From Pseudomonas viridiflava (GTDB lineage Bacteria > Pseudomonadota > Gammaproteobacteria > Pseudomonadales > Pseudomonadaceae), in the NCBI GenBank assembly GCA_900596015.1, contig UVIF01000023.1, forward strand, positions 372,001 to 436,000: DNA of 64,000 nucleotides. The letters are read 5' to 3'. Positions 44,211 through 53,053 of this stretch are shown one piece after another. The notes beneath the pieces are model-generated. The model saw only the letters and a program-made list of their open reading frames with translations. It was not told the origin of the DNA and did no database searches. A program made the position numbers and the translations under genes. The number at the start of each line of letters is the position of its first letter. Positions within the stretch are counted from its first letter, which is position 1.

Positions 44211-44815
44211 ACGGACAAAGCGTCGACAATCAGTATTTCGACAAACTCTATGAGGGTAACGACGATCCCTGGGCCATGCGTCATCGCTGGTACGAACGGC
44301 GCAAGCGAGCACTGATGCTTGCCTGCCTGCCGCAGGAACACTATGGCGCTATCTTCGAGCCCGGTTGTGCCAACGGCGAAACCAGCCTGGCGCTGGCCGC
44401 ACGCTGCGACTACCTGCTCAGTTGTGACATGAATACCCGCGCGGTAGGCCTGACTCAGGCGCGCCTGCACGACATTGCCCATGCCCAGGCGCAACAGGCT
44501 GCCCTGCCCGCCGACTGGCCAAGCGAACGCTTCGACCTCATCGTGCTCAATGAACTGGGTTACTACCTGAGTCGCGCCGACCTGAGCCAGGTCATCGAGA
44601 AAGCTCGTGCTTGCTTGAACCCCGCTGGTCAATTGGTTGCCTGCCACTGGCTGGCAAGCATCGAAGGGGCGCCGCAGACGGCCATTCAGGTACACGAACA
44701 GTTGCACGCGGAACTGGGCATGCACCGGCTGGTGGAACACAGGGAAGGTGATTTTCTGCTGGAGCTGTGGGGCTGCGAGCCGACGACGGTAGCTCAGCAC
44801 GAAGGGTTGCGCTGA
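44207..44815 (+). CDS. NodS-like SAM-dependent methyltransferase
   Basis: A 202-residue class I methyltransferase. Motif I is IFEPGCANGETSLALAARCDYLLSCDMN (from Glu51), with the acidic end of strand 2 at CDMN. The N-terminal block YFDKLYEGNDDPWAMRHRWYERRKRALMLACLP is the feature of the NodS-like group; NodS N-methylates deacetylated chito-oligosaccharides in rhizobial Nod factor. The downstream motif FDLIVLNELGYYLSRADL corresponds to the post-I/IV region. Its ATG overlaps the PIG-L stop (ATGA). It ends the rightward operon 35 bases before a strong hairpin terminator. The actual substrate is unknown. Confidence 0.85.
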   Translation: MNGQSVDNQYFDKLYEGNDDPWAMRHRWYERRKRALMLACLPQEHYGAIFEPGCANGETSLALAARCDYLLSCDMNTRAVGLTQARLHDIAHAQAQQAALPADWPSERFDLIVLNELGYYLSRADLSQVIEKARACLNPAGQLVACHWLASIEGAPQTAIQVHEQLHAELGMHRLVEHREGDFLLELWGCEPTTVAQHEGLR

Positions 44816-44850
44816 CCCTTGTAACACCCAGACTCGATACTTGGTCGAAA

Positions 44851-44879
44851 AAAAGGGGCTCCGTGAAGGAGCCCCTTTT
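44851..44879. terminator. Strong bidirectional rho-independent terminator
   Basis: AAAAGGGGCTCC (44851-44862) pairs perfectly with GGAGCCCCTTTT (44868-44879) around a five-base loop GTGAA. The A-run on one side and T-run on the other make it work in both directions, ending the rightward glgA-methyltransferase operon and the leftward glgE-treS-glgB operon. Confidence 0.93.
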
Positions 44880-44887
44880 CATTGCCT

Positions 44888-47131
44888 TCAGCCCTGGATA
44901 TCGGCCCGCGTAGGACGCAGGATCAACACACCCAACGGTGGCAGGTTGAGGCTGATGGCGTGAGGCTGGCCGTGGCTGCCCTCCTCCTCGGCGAACACTT
45001 TGCCGCCGTTGCCGTAGTTGGAACCGGCGTACTGCTCGGCGTCGCTGTTGAGCAGTTCTTCCCACTCGCCGCCGAATGGCACACCGACACGGTAGGCCTC
45101 GCGCGGAACCGGGGTGAAGTTGGCGACGACCAGCACTGGCTCACCGTCGGCACTCCAGCGCAGCCAGGCGAAGACACTGTTGGTAGCGTCGTCGCCAATC
45201 AACCACTGGAAGCCCTCGGGCTGGCAGTCCTGCTGGTGCAGCGCCGGTACGTCGCGGTACAACCGGTTGAGGTCGGCCACCAGTTGCTGAACACCCTTGT
45301 GTTCGGAGTACTCGGTCAGGTACCAATCCAGTTGGTGATCGTGGTTCCACTCCCGCCACTGGCCGAACTCGCAACCCATGAACAACAGCTTCTTGCCCGG
45401 ATGAGTCCACATGAAGCTCAGGTAGGCACGCAGGTTGGCAAACTTCTGCCAGCGGTCACCGGGCATCTTGTCGATCAGCGAGTGTTTGCCATGCACGACC
45501 TCATCATGGGAAATCGGCAGCACGAAGTGTTCCGAATAGGCATATACCAGACCAAAACTCAGCTGCCCGTGATGATGCGGCCTGTGGATCGGATCGTTCT
45601 GGACGTAGTTGAGCGTGTCGTGCATCCAGCCCATGTTCCACTTGTAGTCGAAGCCCAGGCCGCCTTCCTGGGTGGGCTGAGTCACGCCCGGCCATGCCGT
45701 GGACTCTTCGGCTATCACCATGGCTCCCGGTGCTTCCTGTTTCACCACGTCATTGAGGTGACGCAGGAACGCGATGGTTTCCAGGTTTTCCCGACCGCCG
45801 TACTCGTTGGGCACCCATTCCCCCGCCTTGCGTGAATAGTCCCGGTAGAGCATCGACGCCACGGCATCGACGCGTAGGCCGTCGATGTGGAATTGCTTGA
45901 GCCAGTGGACGGCCGAAGCGATCATGAAACCGTGGACCTCGGTGCGACCGAGGTTGTAGATCAACGTGTTCCAGTCTTGATGGAAGCCTTCCAGCGGGTT
46001 GTCGTATTCGTACAGCGCGGTACCGTCGAAGCGTGCCAGGCCATGCTCGTCGGTGGGGAAATGCGCCGGGACCCAGTCCAGGATCACACCGATTTCGGCT
46101 TTGTGGCAGGCATTGACGAACGCTGCGAAGTCTTCGGGCGTGCCATAGCGTGCCGACGGCGCGAACTGCGACAGCGGCTGATAACCCCATGAGCCACCGA
46201 ATGGGTGTTCCATGATCGGCAGCAACTCGATATGGGTGAAGCCCATTTTCTGCACGTAAGGAATCAGCCGTTCAGCCAGTTCATGCCAGTTGTAGGGGCG
46301 AACCACTTCACCGGCTTCGTCGAGCTCGCACATCCATGAACCGGCATGCAGTTCGTAGATCGACTGCGGCGCACCCACGGCGTGGCGCTCGGCGCGGATG
46401 TCCAGCCAGGCGTTGTCGTCCCAGGCGAACTGCATCGGCTTGGCCACGCGCGAGGCGGTGGACGGCGGCAGCTCGGTGCACAGGGCAATGGGGTCGGCCT
46501 TGAGCGGCAGGATGCCGTGCTGGCCAAGAATCTCGTATTTGTACGGTTCGCCGGGCTGCAGGCCGGGGATGAACAACTCCCAGACGCCGGCCGGGAAGCG
46601 TTGGCGCATTGGATGACGACGGCCATCCCAGACGTTGAAGTCACCGACCACCGAAACGCGCTTGGCGTTCGGCGCCCAGACCGCAAAGCGCACACCCTGC
46701 ACGCCTTCGATTTCGATGAACTGGGCGCCGAAGACGCTGCCCAGATTGCGATGCTTGCCTTCTGCAAACAGGTAGATGTCCATGTCGCCAAGCAGGTTGC
46801 CGTAGCTGTACGGGTCTTCGCTGACCTGCACCCCCCCGGCCCACTGCACGCGCAGCAGGTAGGGTTGGCTTTGCTCGATATGGCCGGTGAACAGCCCGGG
46901 CACGTCGCCCTGGTCGAGGGTCGTCAATGGATGCCCCCCGTCCTTGGCCAATACCTGCACGCTCAGGGCCGTCGGCAGGTAGGCACGGATGTAGCTGCCT
47001 GTGCCGCCGTCGCTATGGGCACCCAGAACCGAGAACGGATCGGAATGGTCGGCACGAATCAGCGCCTCGATATCGGCTTTTGCCGGCAACGCGCCGGAAT
47101 CGCGCTTGCCATGTTCGCTGTGCGCACTCAT
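44888..47131 (-). CDS. glgB: 1,4-alpha-glucan branching enzyme (GH13)
   Basis: Introduces alpha-1,6 branches into linear glucan. The 747-residue protein contains an extra N-terminal CBM48-like module (IRADHSDPFSVLGAHSDG) before the usual one (VRFAVWAPNAKRVSVVGDFNVWDG), as in E. coli GlgB. Catalytic residues: nucleophile Asp422 in GLRVDAVASMLYRDYSRK, acid/base Glu475 in VIAEESTAWP, and the transition-state Asp in SHDEVVHGKHSL. The ATG at 47131 overlaps the treS stop and follows GAGGGAGA. Together with GlgE upstream it forms the classic GlgE-GlgB pair of the maltose-1-phosphate route to glucan. Confidence 0.96.
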   Translation of the reverse strand: MSAHSEHGKRDSGALPAKADIEALIRADHSDPFSVLGAHSDGGTGSYIRAYLPTALSVQVLAKDGGHPLTTLDQGDVPGLFTGHIEQSQPYLLRVQWAGGVQVSEDPYSYGNLLGDMDIYLFAEGKHRNLGSVFGAQFIEIEGVQGVRFAVWAPNAKRVSVVGDFNVWDGRRHPMRQRFPAGVWELFIPGLQPGEPYKYEILGQHGILPLKADPIALCTELPPSTASRVAKPMQFAWDDNAWLDIRAERHAVGAPQSIYELHAGSWMCELDEAGEVVRPYNWHELAERLIPYVQKMGFTHIELLPIMEHPFGGSWGYQPLSQFAPSARYGTPEDFAAFVNACHKAEIGVILDWVPAHFPTDEHGLARFDGTALYEYDNPLEGFHQDWNTLIYNLGRTEVHGFMIASAVHWLKQFHIDGLRVDAVASMLYRDYSRKAGEWVPNEYGGRENLETIAFLRHLNDVVKQEAPGAMVIAEESTAWPGVTQPTQEGGLGFDYKWNMGWMHDTLNYVQNDPIHRPHHHGQLSFGLVYAYSEHFVLPISHDEVVHGKHSLIDKMPGDRWQKFANLRAYLSFMWTHPGKKLLFMGCEFGQWREWNHDHQLDWYLTEYSEHKGVQQLVADLNRLYRDVPALHQQDCQPEGFQWLIGDDATNSVFAWLRWSADGEPVLVVANFTPVPREAYRVGVPFGGEWEELLNSDAEQYAGSNYGNGGKVFAEEEGSHGQPHAISLNLPPLGVLILRPTRADIQG

Positions 47132-50100
47132 TGCTTGTTCTCCCTCGTACTCAAGAGCCCGAACAGTCCGTGCAAAGGCACGGCCAACCAGCTCGGGCGA
47201 TTCTCCGCTTCATAAGCGATCTCGTAAGCAGCCTTTTCCAGGCTGAACAAATCCAGTGCAGCGCGGGCGCCGTCCGGGTCCTGCCATTGATGTGGCACGG
47301 CCGCGGTCGCCAGATCGTAGGCGCCGATGAACGCATGGCGGGCTTCTGCCAGATAGCGCTTGGCCACGCGCTGGCGGGCGGATGCCGCTTCCTCGGAGGC
47401 ATCGGTGCTTTGTACATTGCGGATCGCCATCGCCGCAGCGTAGTCGAACGAACGCAATACACCGCCCACATCCTTGTAAGGACTGTATTTGGCGCGGCGC
47501 TCTTCGAGTGGCCGCGCAGGCTCGCCCTCGAAGTCGATCAAATAGGCATCGCCCTGTACCACCAGCATCTGGCCCAGGTGCAGGTCACCATGGACCCGCA
47601 TGATCAGGCCGCCCGTGGCCTGCTCGCTGAGGCGCTCGACCTGCGCCAGCAGCTCCTCGCGCCGGCCCAGCAGCTCGGTCACCAAGGCCTGATCCTGCTC
47701 GGCAAACTCGGAATGGCGCTGCTCGAGCAAGCCCAGCGCCCGCTCGACCTGGCCGGCGATACTTCTGGCCCAGCCCTGAGCATCCTTCTGCGTGCTGACG
47801 CGTGCCAGGAAGTCGGCCTGGGCACCGGACGCCGCCAGGGCCACGTGCATCTCGCCCAGCCGCTGGCCGAGCATGCCGGCAAAATCTGCCAGCTCACCCA
47901 GTGCGTCGTAGCGCTGGCCCTGCTCGGAATGGGCAAAGGCCATTTCGTCGCGAATGGCGCGCTCGAGGTTGTTCTGGGTCCATTCCCAGGCGTCGCCCTG
48001 ATTGTTCAGGTAGCCTTGGGCGATCATCAGCAAGTGCGGCGTGCCGCTGGCATCCACGCGACTGACCGAACCCATCAGTGGCGAGATGTTGGCGTAGCCC
48101 GCGGCGGTCAGGTAAGCACCCATTTCCAGCTCTGGATGGATGCCACCGCTGACACGGCGAATCATCTTCAGCACCAGGCTGCCGCCGACCACGACAGAAC
48201 TGTTGGACTGCTCGGCCGACAGGTAGCGGATCACCGACGTCTTGTCCAGATTCAGCGCCGTGAGGTGCTCGGTGGCCAGGAAGCGGATCTCGCCTTCGTC
48301 GGTCGCCAGCGTCTTCTCGACCTGAAGCCCTTCGATTACCGAATGGATGAAGTTTTCCAGCACGAACGCATCGGTGATCAAGCCCACTTCACGGCCGCGA
48401 CGAACCCGCGACAGGGCCAGTTGCAAGGGCAGTGGCGAACCACTGTGTTCCTCGGGAATGAAGCCGAACGGGAACTGGTAGCGGCTGGTCTGCCCACCGG
48501 CTGTAACCTCCAGTTCGCTGAGCAGCACAGGGCTTTGCGGCGTGCCGAAGCGCACGCCGTAAGCGATGCGCAGGTTGTCGATGGCGACATCCTTGCCGCC
48601 GAACCAGCGCCGCTTGGGCAGGTACTGCAGCAGAGAAGTGTGTTCCAGAGTGCTGCGCGACGGCTCGTCGAGCAACTCCTCCATCCGTTGTTTCAAAACC
48701 AGGGTCTGGAAGTCAGGCATGCTTTGGGCCGGTTCGACGTGCCAACTCGGCATCTGGGTTTCGCTGGCCAGCAGGAACCAATAGAAGCCGTAAGGTGGCA
48801 AGGTCAGCAGAAAATTCAGCTGACCGATGGGTGGGAAGGCGCTGCCGCCGAGCATCTCTACCGGCACCATGCCGGCATACGGGGACAGATCCAATTCAGC
48901 CGCTTGGGCGGCACGCGAGACGTTGGCTACGCACAACACGATCTCGGTCTTGCCATCGCTGCCGGTGTATTCACGCAGGTACGCCAGAATGCGGCGGTTG
49001 GTGGGCGTGAGCATGGTCAGGGTGCCACGGCCGAAGGCTTTCTGCTGGCGGCGCACGGCGAGCATGCGCCGGGTCCAGTTGAGCAGCGAGTGCGGGTCGT
49101 TGGCTTGGGTTTCGACGTTGACCGATTGGTAGCCGTAGAGCGGATCCATGATCGGCGGGAGCACCAGGCTGGCCGGGTCGGCGCGGGAGAAGCCGCCGTT
49201 GCGGTCGATCGACCACTGCATGGGCGTGCGCACACCGTCGCGGTCGCCCAGGTAGATATTGTCGCCCATGCCGATTTCATCACCGTAATACAGGGTCGGT
49301 GTACCGGGCATGGACAGCAGCAGACTGTTGAGCAGTTCGACCCGGCGGCGGTCACGTTCGAGCAGCGGCGCCAGCCGGCGACGAATGCCGAGGTTGATCC
49401 GCGCGCGGCTGTCGGCGGCGTAGTAGTTCCACAGGTAGTCGCGTTCACGATCGGTGACCATTTCCAGGGTCAGTTCATCGTGGTTGCGCAGGAAGATCGC
49501 CCACTGGCAGTTGGCTGGGATAGCAGGCGTCTGGCGCAGAATGTCGGTGACTGGAAAGCGGTCTTCCTGCGCCAGTGCCATGTACATGCGTGGCATCAAC
49601 GGGAAATGGAACGCCATGTGGCATTCGTCGCCGTTGTCGCCGTGGGCATCGCCGAAGTACAGCTGGGTATCCTCGGGCCACTGGTTGGCCTCGGCCAGCA
49701 GCATGCGGTCCGGGTAGTTGGCGTCGATCTCGGCACGGATCTGCTTGAGCACCTGGTGGGTCTCGGGCAGGTTCTCGTTGTTGGTGCCGTCACGCTCGAT
49801 CAAATACGGAATGGCATCCAGGCGCAGGCCGTCGATGCCCATGTCCAGCCAATAGCGCATGACATCGATGACCGCTTTCATCACCTGCGGGTTGTCGAAA
49901 TTCAAATCCGGTTGGTGCGAATAGAAACGGTGCCAGAAGTACTGACCTGCGACCGGGTCCCAGGTCCAGTTGGACTTCTCGGTATCGAGAAAGATGATGC
50001 GTGTTCCGTCGTATTTCTCGTCGCTGTCGGACCACACATAGAAGTCACGGGCCTTGGAGCCCTTCTTGGCCTTGCGCGCGCGCTGAAACCAGGGGTGCTG

Positions 50101-50451
50101 ATCGGAGGTATGGTTGATGACCAGCTCGGTGATCACACGCAGGCCGCGCTTGTGCGCCTCGCTGATGAACCGACGAACATCGGCCAATGTACCGTAGTCC
50201 GAATGCACCGCCTTGTACTCGGCGATGTCGTAGCCGTCGTCGCGGCGGGGAGACGGGTAGAACGGCAGCAGCCAGATGGTATTGACGCCCAGATCGGCGA
50301 TGTAATCGAGTTTGGCGATCAACCCCGGAAAGTCACCGATGCCGTCGTTGTCGGAGTCGAAGAACGACTTGACGTGGACCTGATAGATAACCGCGTCCTT
50401 GTACCAGAGCGGATCATCGATGAACGCTTGCGACCGAGGCTTTTTCGCCAT
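47128..50451 (-). CDS. treS: Trehalose synthase fused to maltokinase (TreS-Mak)
   Basis: A 1107-residue bifunctional protein. Residues 1 to ~550 are a GH13 trehalose synthase that interconverts trehalose and maltose: the opening DPLWYKDAVIYQVHVKSFFDSD, nucleophile Asp212 in GLRLDAIPYLIERDG, Glu254 in LLAEANQWPED, and RNHDELTLEM are present. From ~580 (LPKRRWFGGK) to the end is a Pep2/Mak-type maltokinase, with the kinase catalytic loop RVHGDLHLGQML near residue 950 and the metal-binding DFEGEP about 20 residues later. The product, maltose-1-phosphate, is the GlgE substrate. AGGGA precedes the ATG. The stop overlaps glgB. Fusion channels trehalose directly into glucan synthesis. Confidence 0.95.
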   Translation of the reverse strand: MAKKPRSQAFIDDPLWYKDAVIYQVHVKSFFDSDNDGIGDFPGLIAKLDYIADLGVNTIWLLPFYPSPRRDDGYDIAEYKAVHSDYGTLADVRRFISEAHKRGLRVITELVINHTSDQHPWFQRARKAKKGSKARDFYVWSDSDEKYDGTRIIFLDTEKSNWTWDPVAGQYFWHRFYSHQPDLNFDNPQVMKAVIDVMRYWLDMGIDGLRLDAIPYLIERDGTNNENLPETHQVLKQIRAEIDANYPDRMLLAEANQWPEDTQLYFGDAHGDNGDECHMAFHFPLMPRMYMALAQEDRFPVTDILRQTPAIPANCQWAIFLRNHDELTLEMVTDRERDYLWNYYAADSRARINLGIRRRLAPLLERDRRRVELLNSLLLSMPGTPTLYYGDEIGMGDNIYLGDRDGVRTPMQWSIDRNGGFSRADPASLVLPPIMDPLYGYQSVNVETQANDPHSLLNWTRRMLAVRRQQKAFGRGTLTMLTPTNRRILAYLREYTGSDGKTEIVLCVANVSRAAQAAELDLSPYAGMVPVEMLGGSAFPPIGQLNFLLTLPPYGFYWFLLASETQMPSWHVEPAQSMPDFQTLVLKQRMEELLDEPSRSTLEHTSLLQYLPKRRWFGGKDVAIDNLRIAYGVRFGTPQSPVLLSELEVTAGGQTSRYQFPFGFIPEEHSGSPLPLQLALSRVRRGREVGLITDAFVLENFIHSVIEGLQVEKTLATDEGEIRFLATEHLTALNLDKTSVIRYLSAEQSNSSVVVGGSLVLKMIRRVSGGIHPELEMGAYLTAAGYANISPLMGSVSRVDASGTPHLLMIAQGYLNNQGDAWEWTQNNLERAIRDEMAFAHSEQGQRYDALGELADFAGMLGQRLGEMHVALAASGAQADFLARVSTQKDAQGWARSIAGQVERALGLLEQRHSEFAEQDQALVTELLGRREELLAQVERLSEQATGGLIMRVHGDLHLGQMLVVQGDAYLIDFEGEPARPLEERRAKYSPYKDVGGVLRSFDYAAAMAIRNVQSTDASEEAASARQRVAKRYLAEARHAFIGAYDLATAAVPHQWQDPDGARAALDLFSLEKAAYEIAYEAENRPSWLAVPLHGLFGLLSTRENKQ

Positions 50452-50544
50452 TGTGGATTCCCTGTAGTGAGCAGCCTCTGAAGCGGCCGGACAACCTTGA
50501 GTGCAGCGTGAGACACGGTGTGGAGCGTATGGCCAGGCAGTTGC

Positions 50545-52572
50545 CTACGGCTGTACGCGAGTGATCCTCCAGATGCCGAACGGTTGGTAGGCCGGGTCGA
50601 TCCGCATGAACTGATTCTTGCCGTGCCACGTCCAGCGATGCCCGGTCATCAGGTCTTCGCCATTGGTAGCCGCATCGTCGTCCAGGCCCAGCTCCCAAAG
50701 AGGCAGCTCGAAGTGGGCTTCCTGGACGTTGTGCGGATCGAGGCTCACTGCGACCAGCACATAGTTGCTGCGGTCAGCGGTCCGCTTGCCGAAATACAGG
50801 ACGTTATCGTTGTAGCACTGAAAGAACTCGACGCCCAGATGTGTTTGCAGCGCCGGGTTCTGACGGCGAATCCGGTTGAGCTGGGCGATCTCGGCAATGA
50901 TGTTGCCAGGGGCGGTGAAGTCGCGCGGACGGATCTCGTACTTCTCCGAGTCCAGGTACTCTTCCTTGCCGGGGATGGGCGCCGATTCACACAGTTCGAA
51001 ACCCGAATACATCCCCCACAGACCCGAGCCCATGGTGGCCAGCGCCGCGCGGATGAGGAACCCGGCGCGGCCGCTTTCATGCAGGAAAAACGGGTTGATG
51101 TCCGGTGTATTGACGAAGAAGTTCGGCCGGTAGCAGTGCGCCCATGGTGCCTGGTTGAGCTGGGTGAAATAGGTGGTCAGCTCGGGCTTGGTGTTGCGCC
51201 AGGTGAAGTAGGTGTAGCTCTGCGAATAGCCAACCTTGCCCAGGCGCGCCATCATCGCCGGCTTGGTGAACGCCTCGGCAAGGAACATTACGCTGGGGTC
51301 TTTGCTGCGGATGTCGGCGATCAGCCATTGCCAGAATGGCAGCGGCTTGGTGTGCGGGTTGTCGACGCGGAAGATCTTCACGCCTTCCTCGACCCAGCCC
51401 CATACCACGTCGCGCAGCTCGGTCCACAGGCCCGGCACCGCGTCGGCGGCGTAGAAGTCGACGTTGACGATGTCCTGGTACTTCTTCGGCGGGTTTTCCG
51501 CATAGCGGATGGTGCCGTCCGGGCGCCAGCTGAACCAGCCCGGGTGCTCTTTCAGCCACAGGTGGTCCTGGGAGCATTGAATAGCGAAGTCCAGAGCGAT
51601 TTCAAGACCATGCTCGGCCGCCGCGGCAACCAGTCTGCGGAAGTCTTCGCGCGTACCCAGCTGCGGATGAATGGCCTCGTGCCCACCCTCGGCGCTGCCG
51701 ATGGCGTAGGGGCTGCCGGGATCGTCCGGGCCGGCGGTCAGGGAGTTGTTCGGACCCTTGCGATGAGCGCGTCCGATCGGATGGATCGGCGGAAAGTACA
51801 GCACGTCGAAGTTCATGTCGCGAATCATCGGCAGACGGCTGTGCACGTCGTTGAAGGTGCCGTGACGCGCCTTGTCATCGGTGATGGAGCGCGGGAACAA
51901 CTCGTACCAGCTGGCGAACTGCGCCAGTTCGCGTTCCACATCCAGCGCATATTCACTACTGGAGCAGAGGAACGCACGTGAGTCCGCCAGGGACATGAGG
52001 GCCTGAGTGTCACGCTGCAACAGCAGCGCGACCTTGGCGTCCTGATCGAGCCCCTGCAGTTCATCGTGCAGTTGGCGCAACTGGCGCGCCAGGGTGTCCT
52101 GGCTGCGGGCAGCGGCCTGCTCGAGGTGCACCCGGCCTTCTTCCAGCTCGAGGTCGATGGTGACCCCGGCGGCATATTTCTTCTCCAGCTCGTAACGGTA
52201 GCTGGCGAACTGGTCGATCCAGGCGTCGATGCAATACGCGTGGCTACCGACGGTATCGACGACCAGCTCGGCTTGCCAGCTGTCGTTGCCCAGTTCGCGC
52301 ATGGCGGTGCTGTGCCAGGCGTCGGTGCCCGCCTCGTGCCAGCGCAGAACCACGGCCAGTTTGTCATGGCCGTCGGCGTAGACCTTGGTGCTCACGGTGA
52401 CCGTCTGGCCGACGATGGCTTTGACGGCGAACTGTCCACCGTCAATGACTGGCTGTGTGTCTTCGATCACTATCCGAGGCAACAGCAGCGCCTGGGACAG
52501 GCTCAGCACATGGTCTGGGGTCTGTTCGTCGGTCGCGTTCTGGTCCGCTTGGAAAGTCTGATCAGCCGTCAT
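50545..52572 (-). CDS. glgE: Alpha-1,4-glucan:maltose-1-phosphate maltosyltransferase (GH13_3)
   Basis: Transfers maltosyl units from maltose-1-phosphate onto alpha-1,4-glucan. The 675-residue length equals that of characterised GlgE proteins. Nucleophile Asp404 lies in VKIFRVDNPHTKPLPFW and acid/base Glu433 in FLAEAFTKPAMM; the LYFPPIHPIGRAHRKGPNN block is the GlgE signature. The ATG at 52572 is chosen because GAGG precedes it; a longer reading from 52665 would add a 31-residue tail and would overlap the -10 of the predicted AlgU promoter. It is the first gene of the leftward operon, with 93 bases to treS. Confidence 0.95.
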   Translation of the reverse strand: MTADQTFQADQNATDEQTPDHVLSLSQALLLPRIVIEDTQPVIDGGQFAVKAIVGQTVTVSTKVYADGHDKLAVVLRWHEAGTDAWHSTAMRELGNDSWQAELVVDTVGSHAYCIDAWIDQFASYRYELEKKYAAGVTIDLELEEGRVHLEQAAARSQDTLARQLRQLHDELQGLDQDAKVALLLQRDTQALMSLADSRAFLCSSSEYALDVERELAQFASWYELFPRSITDDKARHGTFNDVHSRLPMIRDMNFDVLYFPPIHPIGRAHRKGPNNSLTAGPDDPGSPYAIGSAEGGHEAIHPQLGTREDFRRLVAAAAEHGLEIALDFAIQCSQDHLWLKEHPGWFSWRPDGTIRYAENPPKKYQDIVNVDFYAADAVPGLWTELRDVVWGWVEEGVKIFRVDNPHTKPLPFWQWLIADIRSKDPSVMFLAEAFTKPAMMARLGKVGYSQSYTYFTWRNTKPELTTYFTQLNQAPWAHCYRPNFFVNTPDINPFFLHESGRAGFLIRAALATMGSGLWGMYSGFELCESAPIPGKEEYLDSEKYEIRPRDFTAPGNIIAEIAQLNRIRRQNPALQTHLGVEFFQCYNDNVLYFGKRTADRSNYVLVAVSLDPHNVQEAHFELPLWELGLDDDAATNGEDLMTGHRWTWHGKNQFMRIDPAYQPFGIWRITRVQP

Positions 52573-52655
52573 CGAGCCTCGCTCCTGTGCGTCACCTGGA
52601 CGCTGTTGTGCTTGTGCAAGCGGTGAAGTGAACCGGGTTTGTCTTTCGCTTAGGT

Positions 52656-52682
52656 TCGGAGCCAAGCCTGGAGGGAAAGTTC
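52656..52682 (-). promoter_or_regulatory. AlgU (sigma-22/RpoE-type) promoter for glgE
   Basis: On the leftward strand GAACTT (52682-52677) is followed by exactly 16 bases and then TCCGA (52660-52656). This matches the AlgU consensus GAACTT-N16/17-TCtga. Predicted transcription would start about 75-80 bases before the glgE ATG at 52572. AlgU governs envelope and osmotic stress responses, consistent with trehalose/glucan genes. Confidence 0.7.
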
Positions 52683-52780
52683 ATATGCTTTTACACCTTG
52701 CAACGCGCGCGGACGGACCGAAATCGTTGTAACCGATGTCTACCACAGGCATATGTCCATTACCCACCAGAGGCCGCCCC

Positions 52781-52954
52781 ATGAACCTTCCCCTCCCGCC
52801 TGAACCAACGGATCCGAACATCGACGCGCCTACCCTGCCAGACGTGCCGTCGACGGTGCCCCAGGACAATCCGGACGGTGTTCCGGTGCAACCGACCGTG
52901 CCACCCACCCCGATTGGCGATCCTCCCATCGACCCTGCGCCGATCCAGGCCTGA
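52781..52954 (+). CDS. Small proline-rich protein, 57 residues
   Basis: A short gene whose product is about one-third proline with regular acidic residues (begins MNLPLPPEPTDPNIDAPTLP, and continues with PPTPIGDPPIDPAP near the end). AGAGG lies at suitable distance before the ATG at 52781. The protein has no cysteines, no membrane helix and almost no positive charge, so it must be disordered. I believe similar small Pro-rich proteins are conserved in Pseudomonas as hypotheticals. It is transcribed divergently from glgE, 208 bases away, and could share stress regulation. Function unknown. Confidence 0.68.
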   Translation: MNLPLPPEPTDPNIDAPTLPDVPSTVPQDNPDGVPVQPTVPPTPIGDPPIDPAPIQA

Positions 52955-53053
52955 ACCCGGCACGCATCACCGGCAAGCCATGTGCGTATGGCCTGCCGGC
53001 GGTGCACACGGCTGTGGCATAGTGCGGCCCTCGCCCATGGACCCAGGCCGGTC

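Noticed and set aside
46927..50481. An 1184-codon plus-strand frame opposite treS and part of glgB
   Set aside because: Its translation is low-complexity Gln/Val/His/Gly sequence with no domain, whereas the leftward frames have every catalytic residue of TreS, maltokinase and GlgB.
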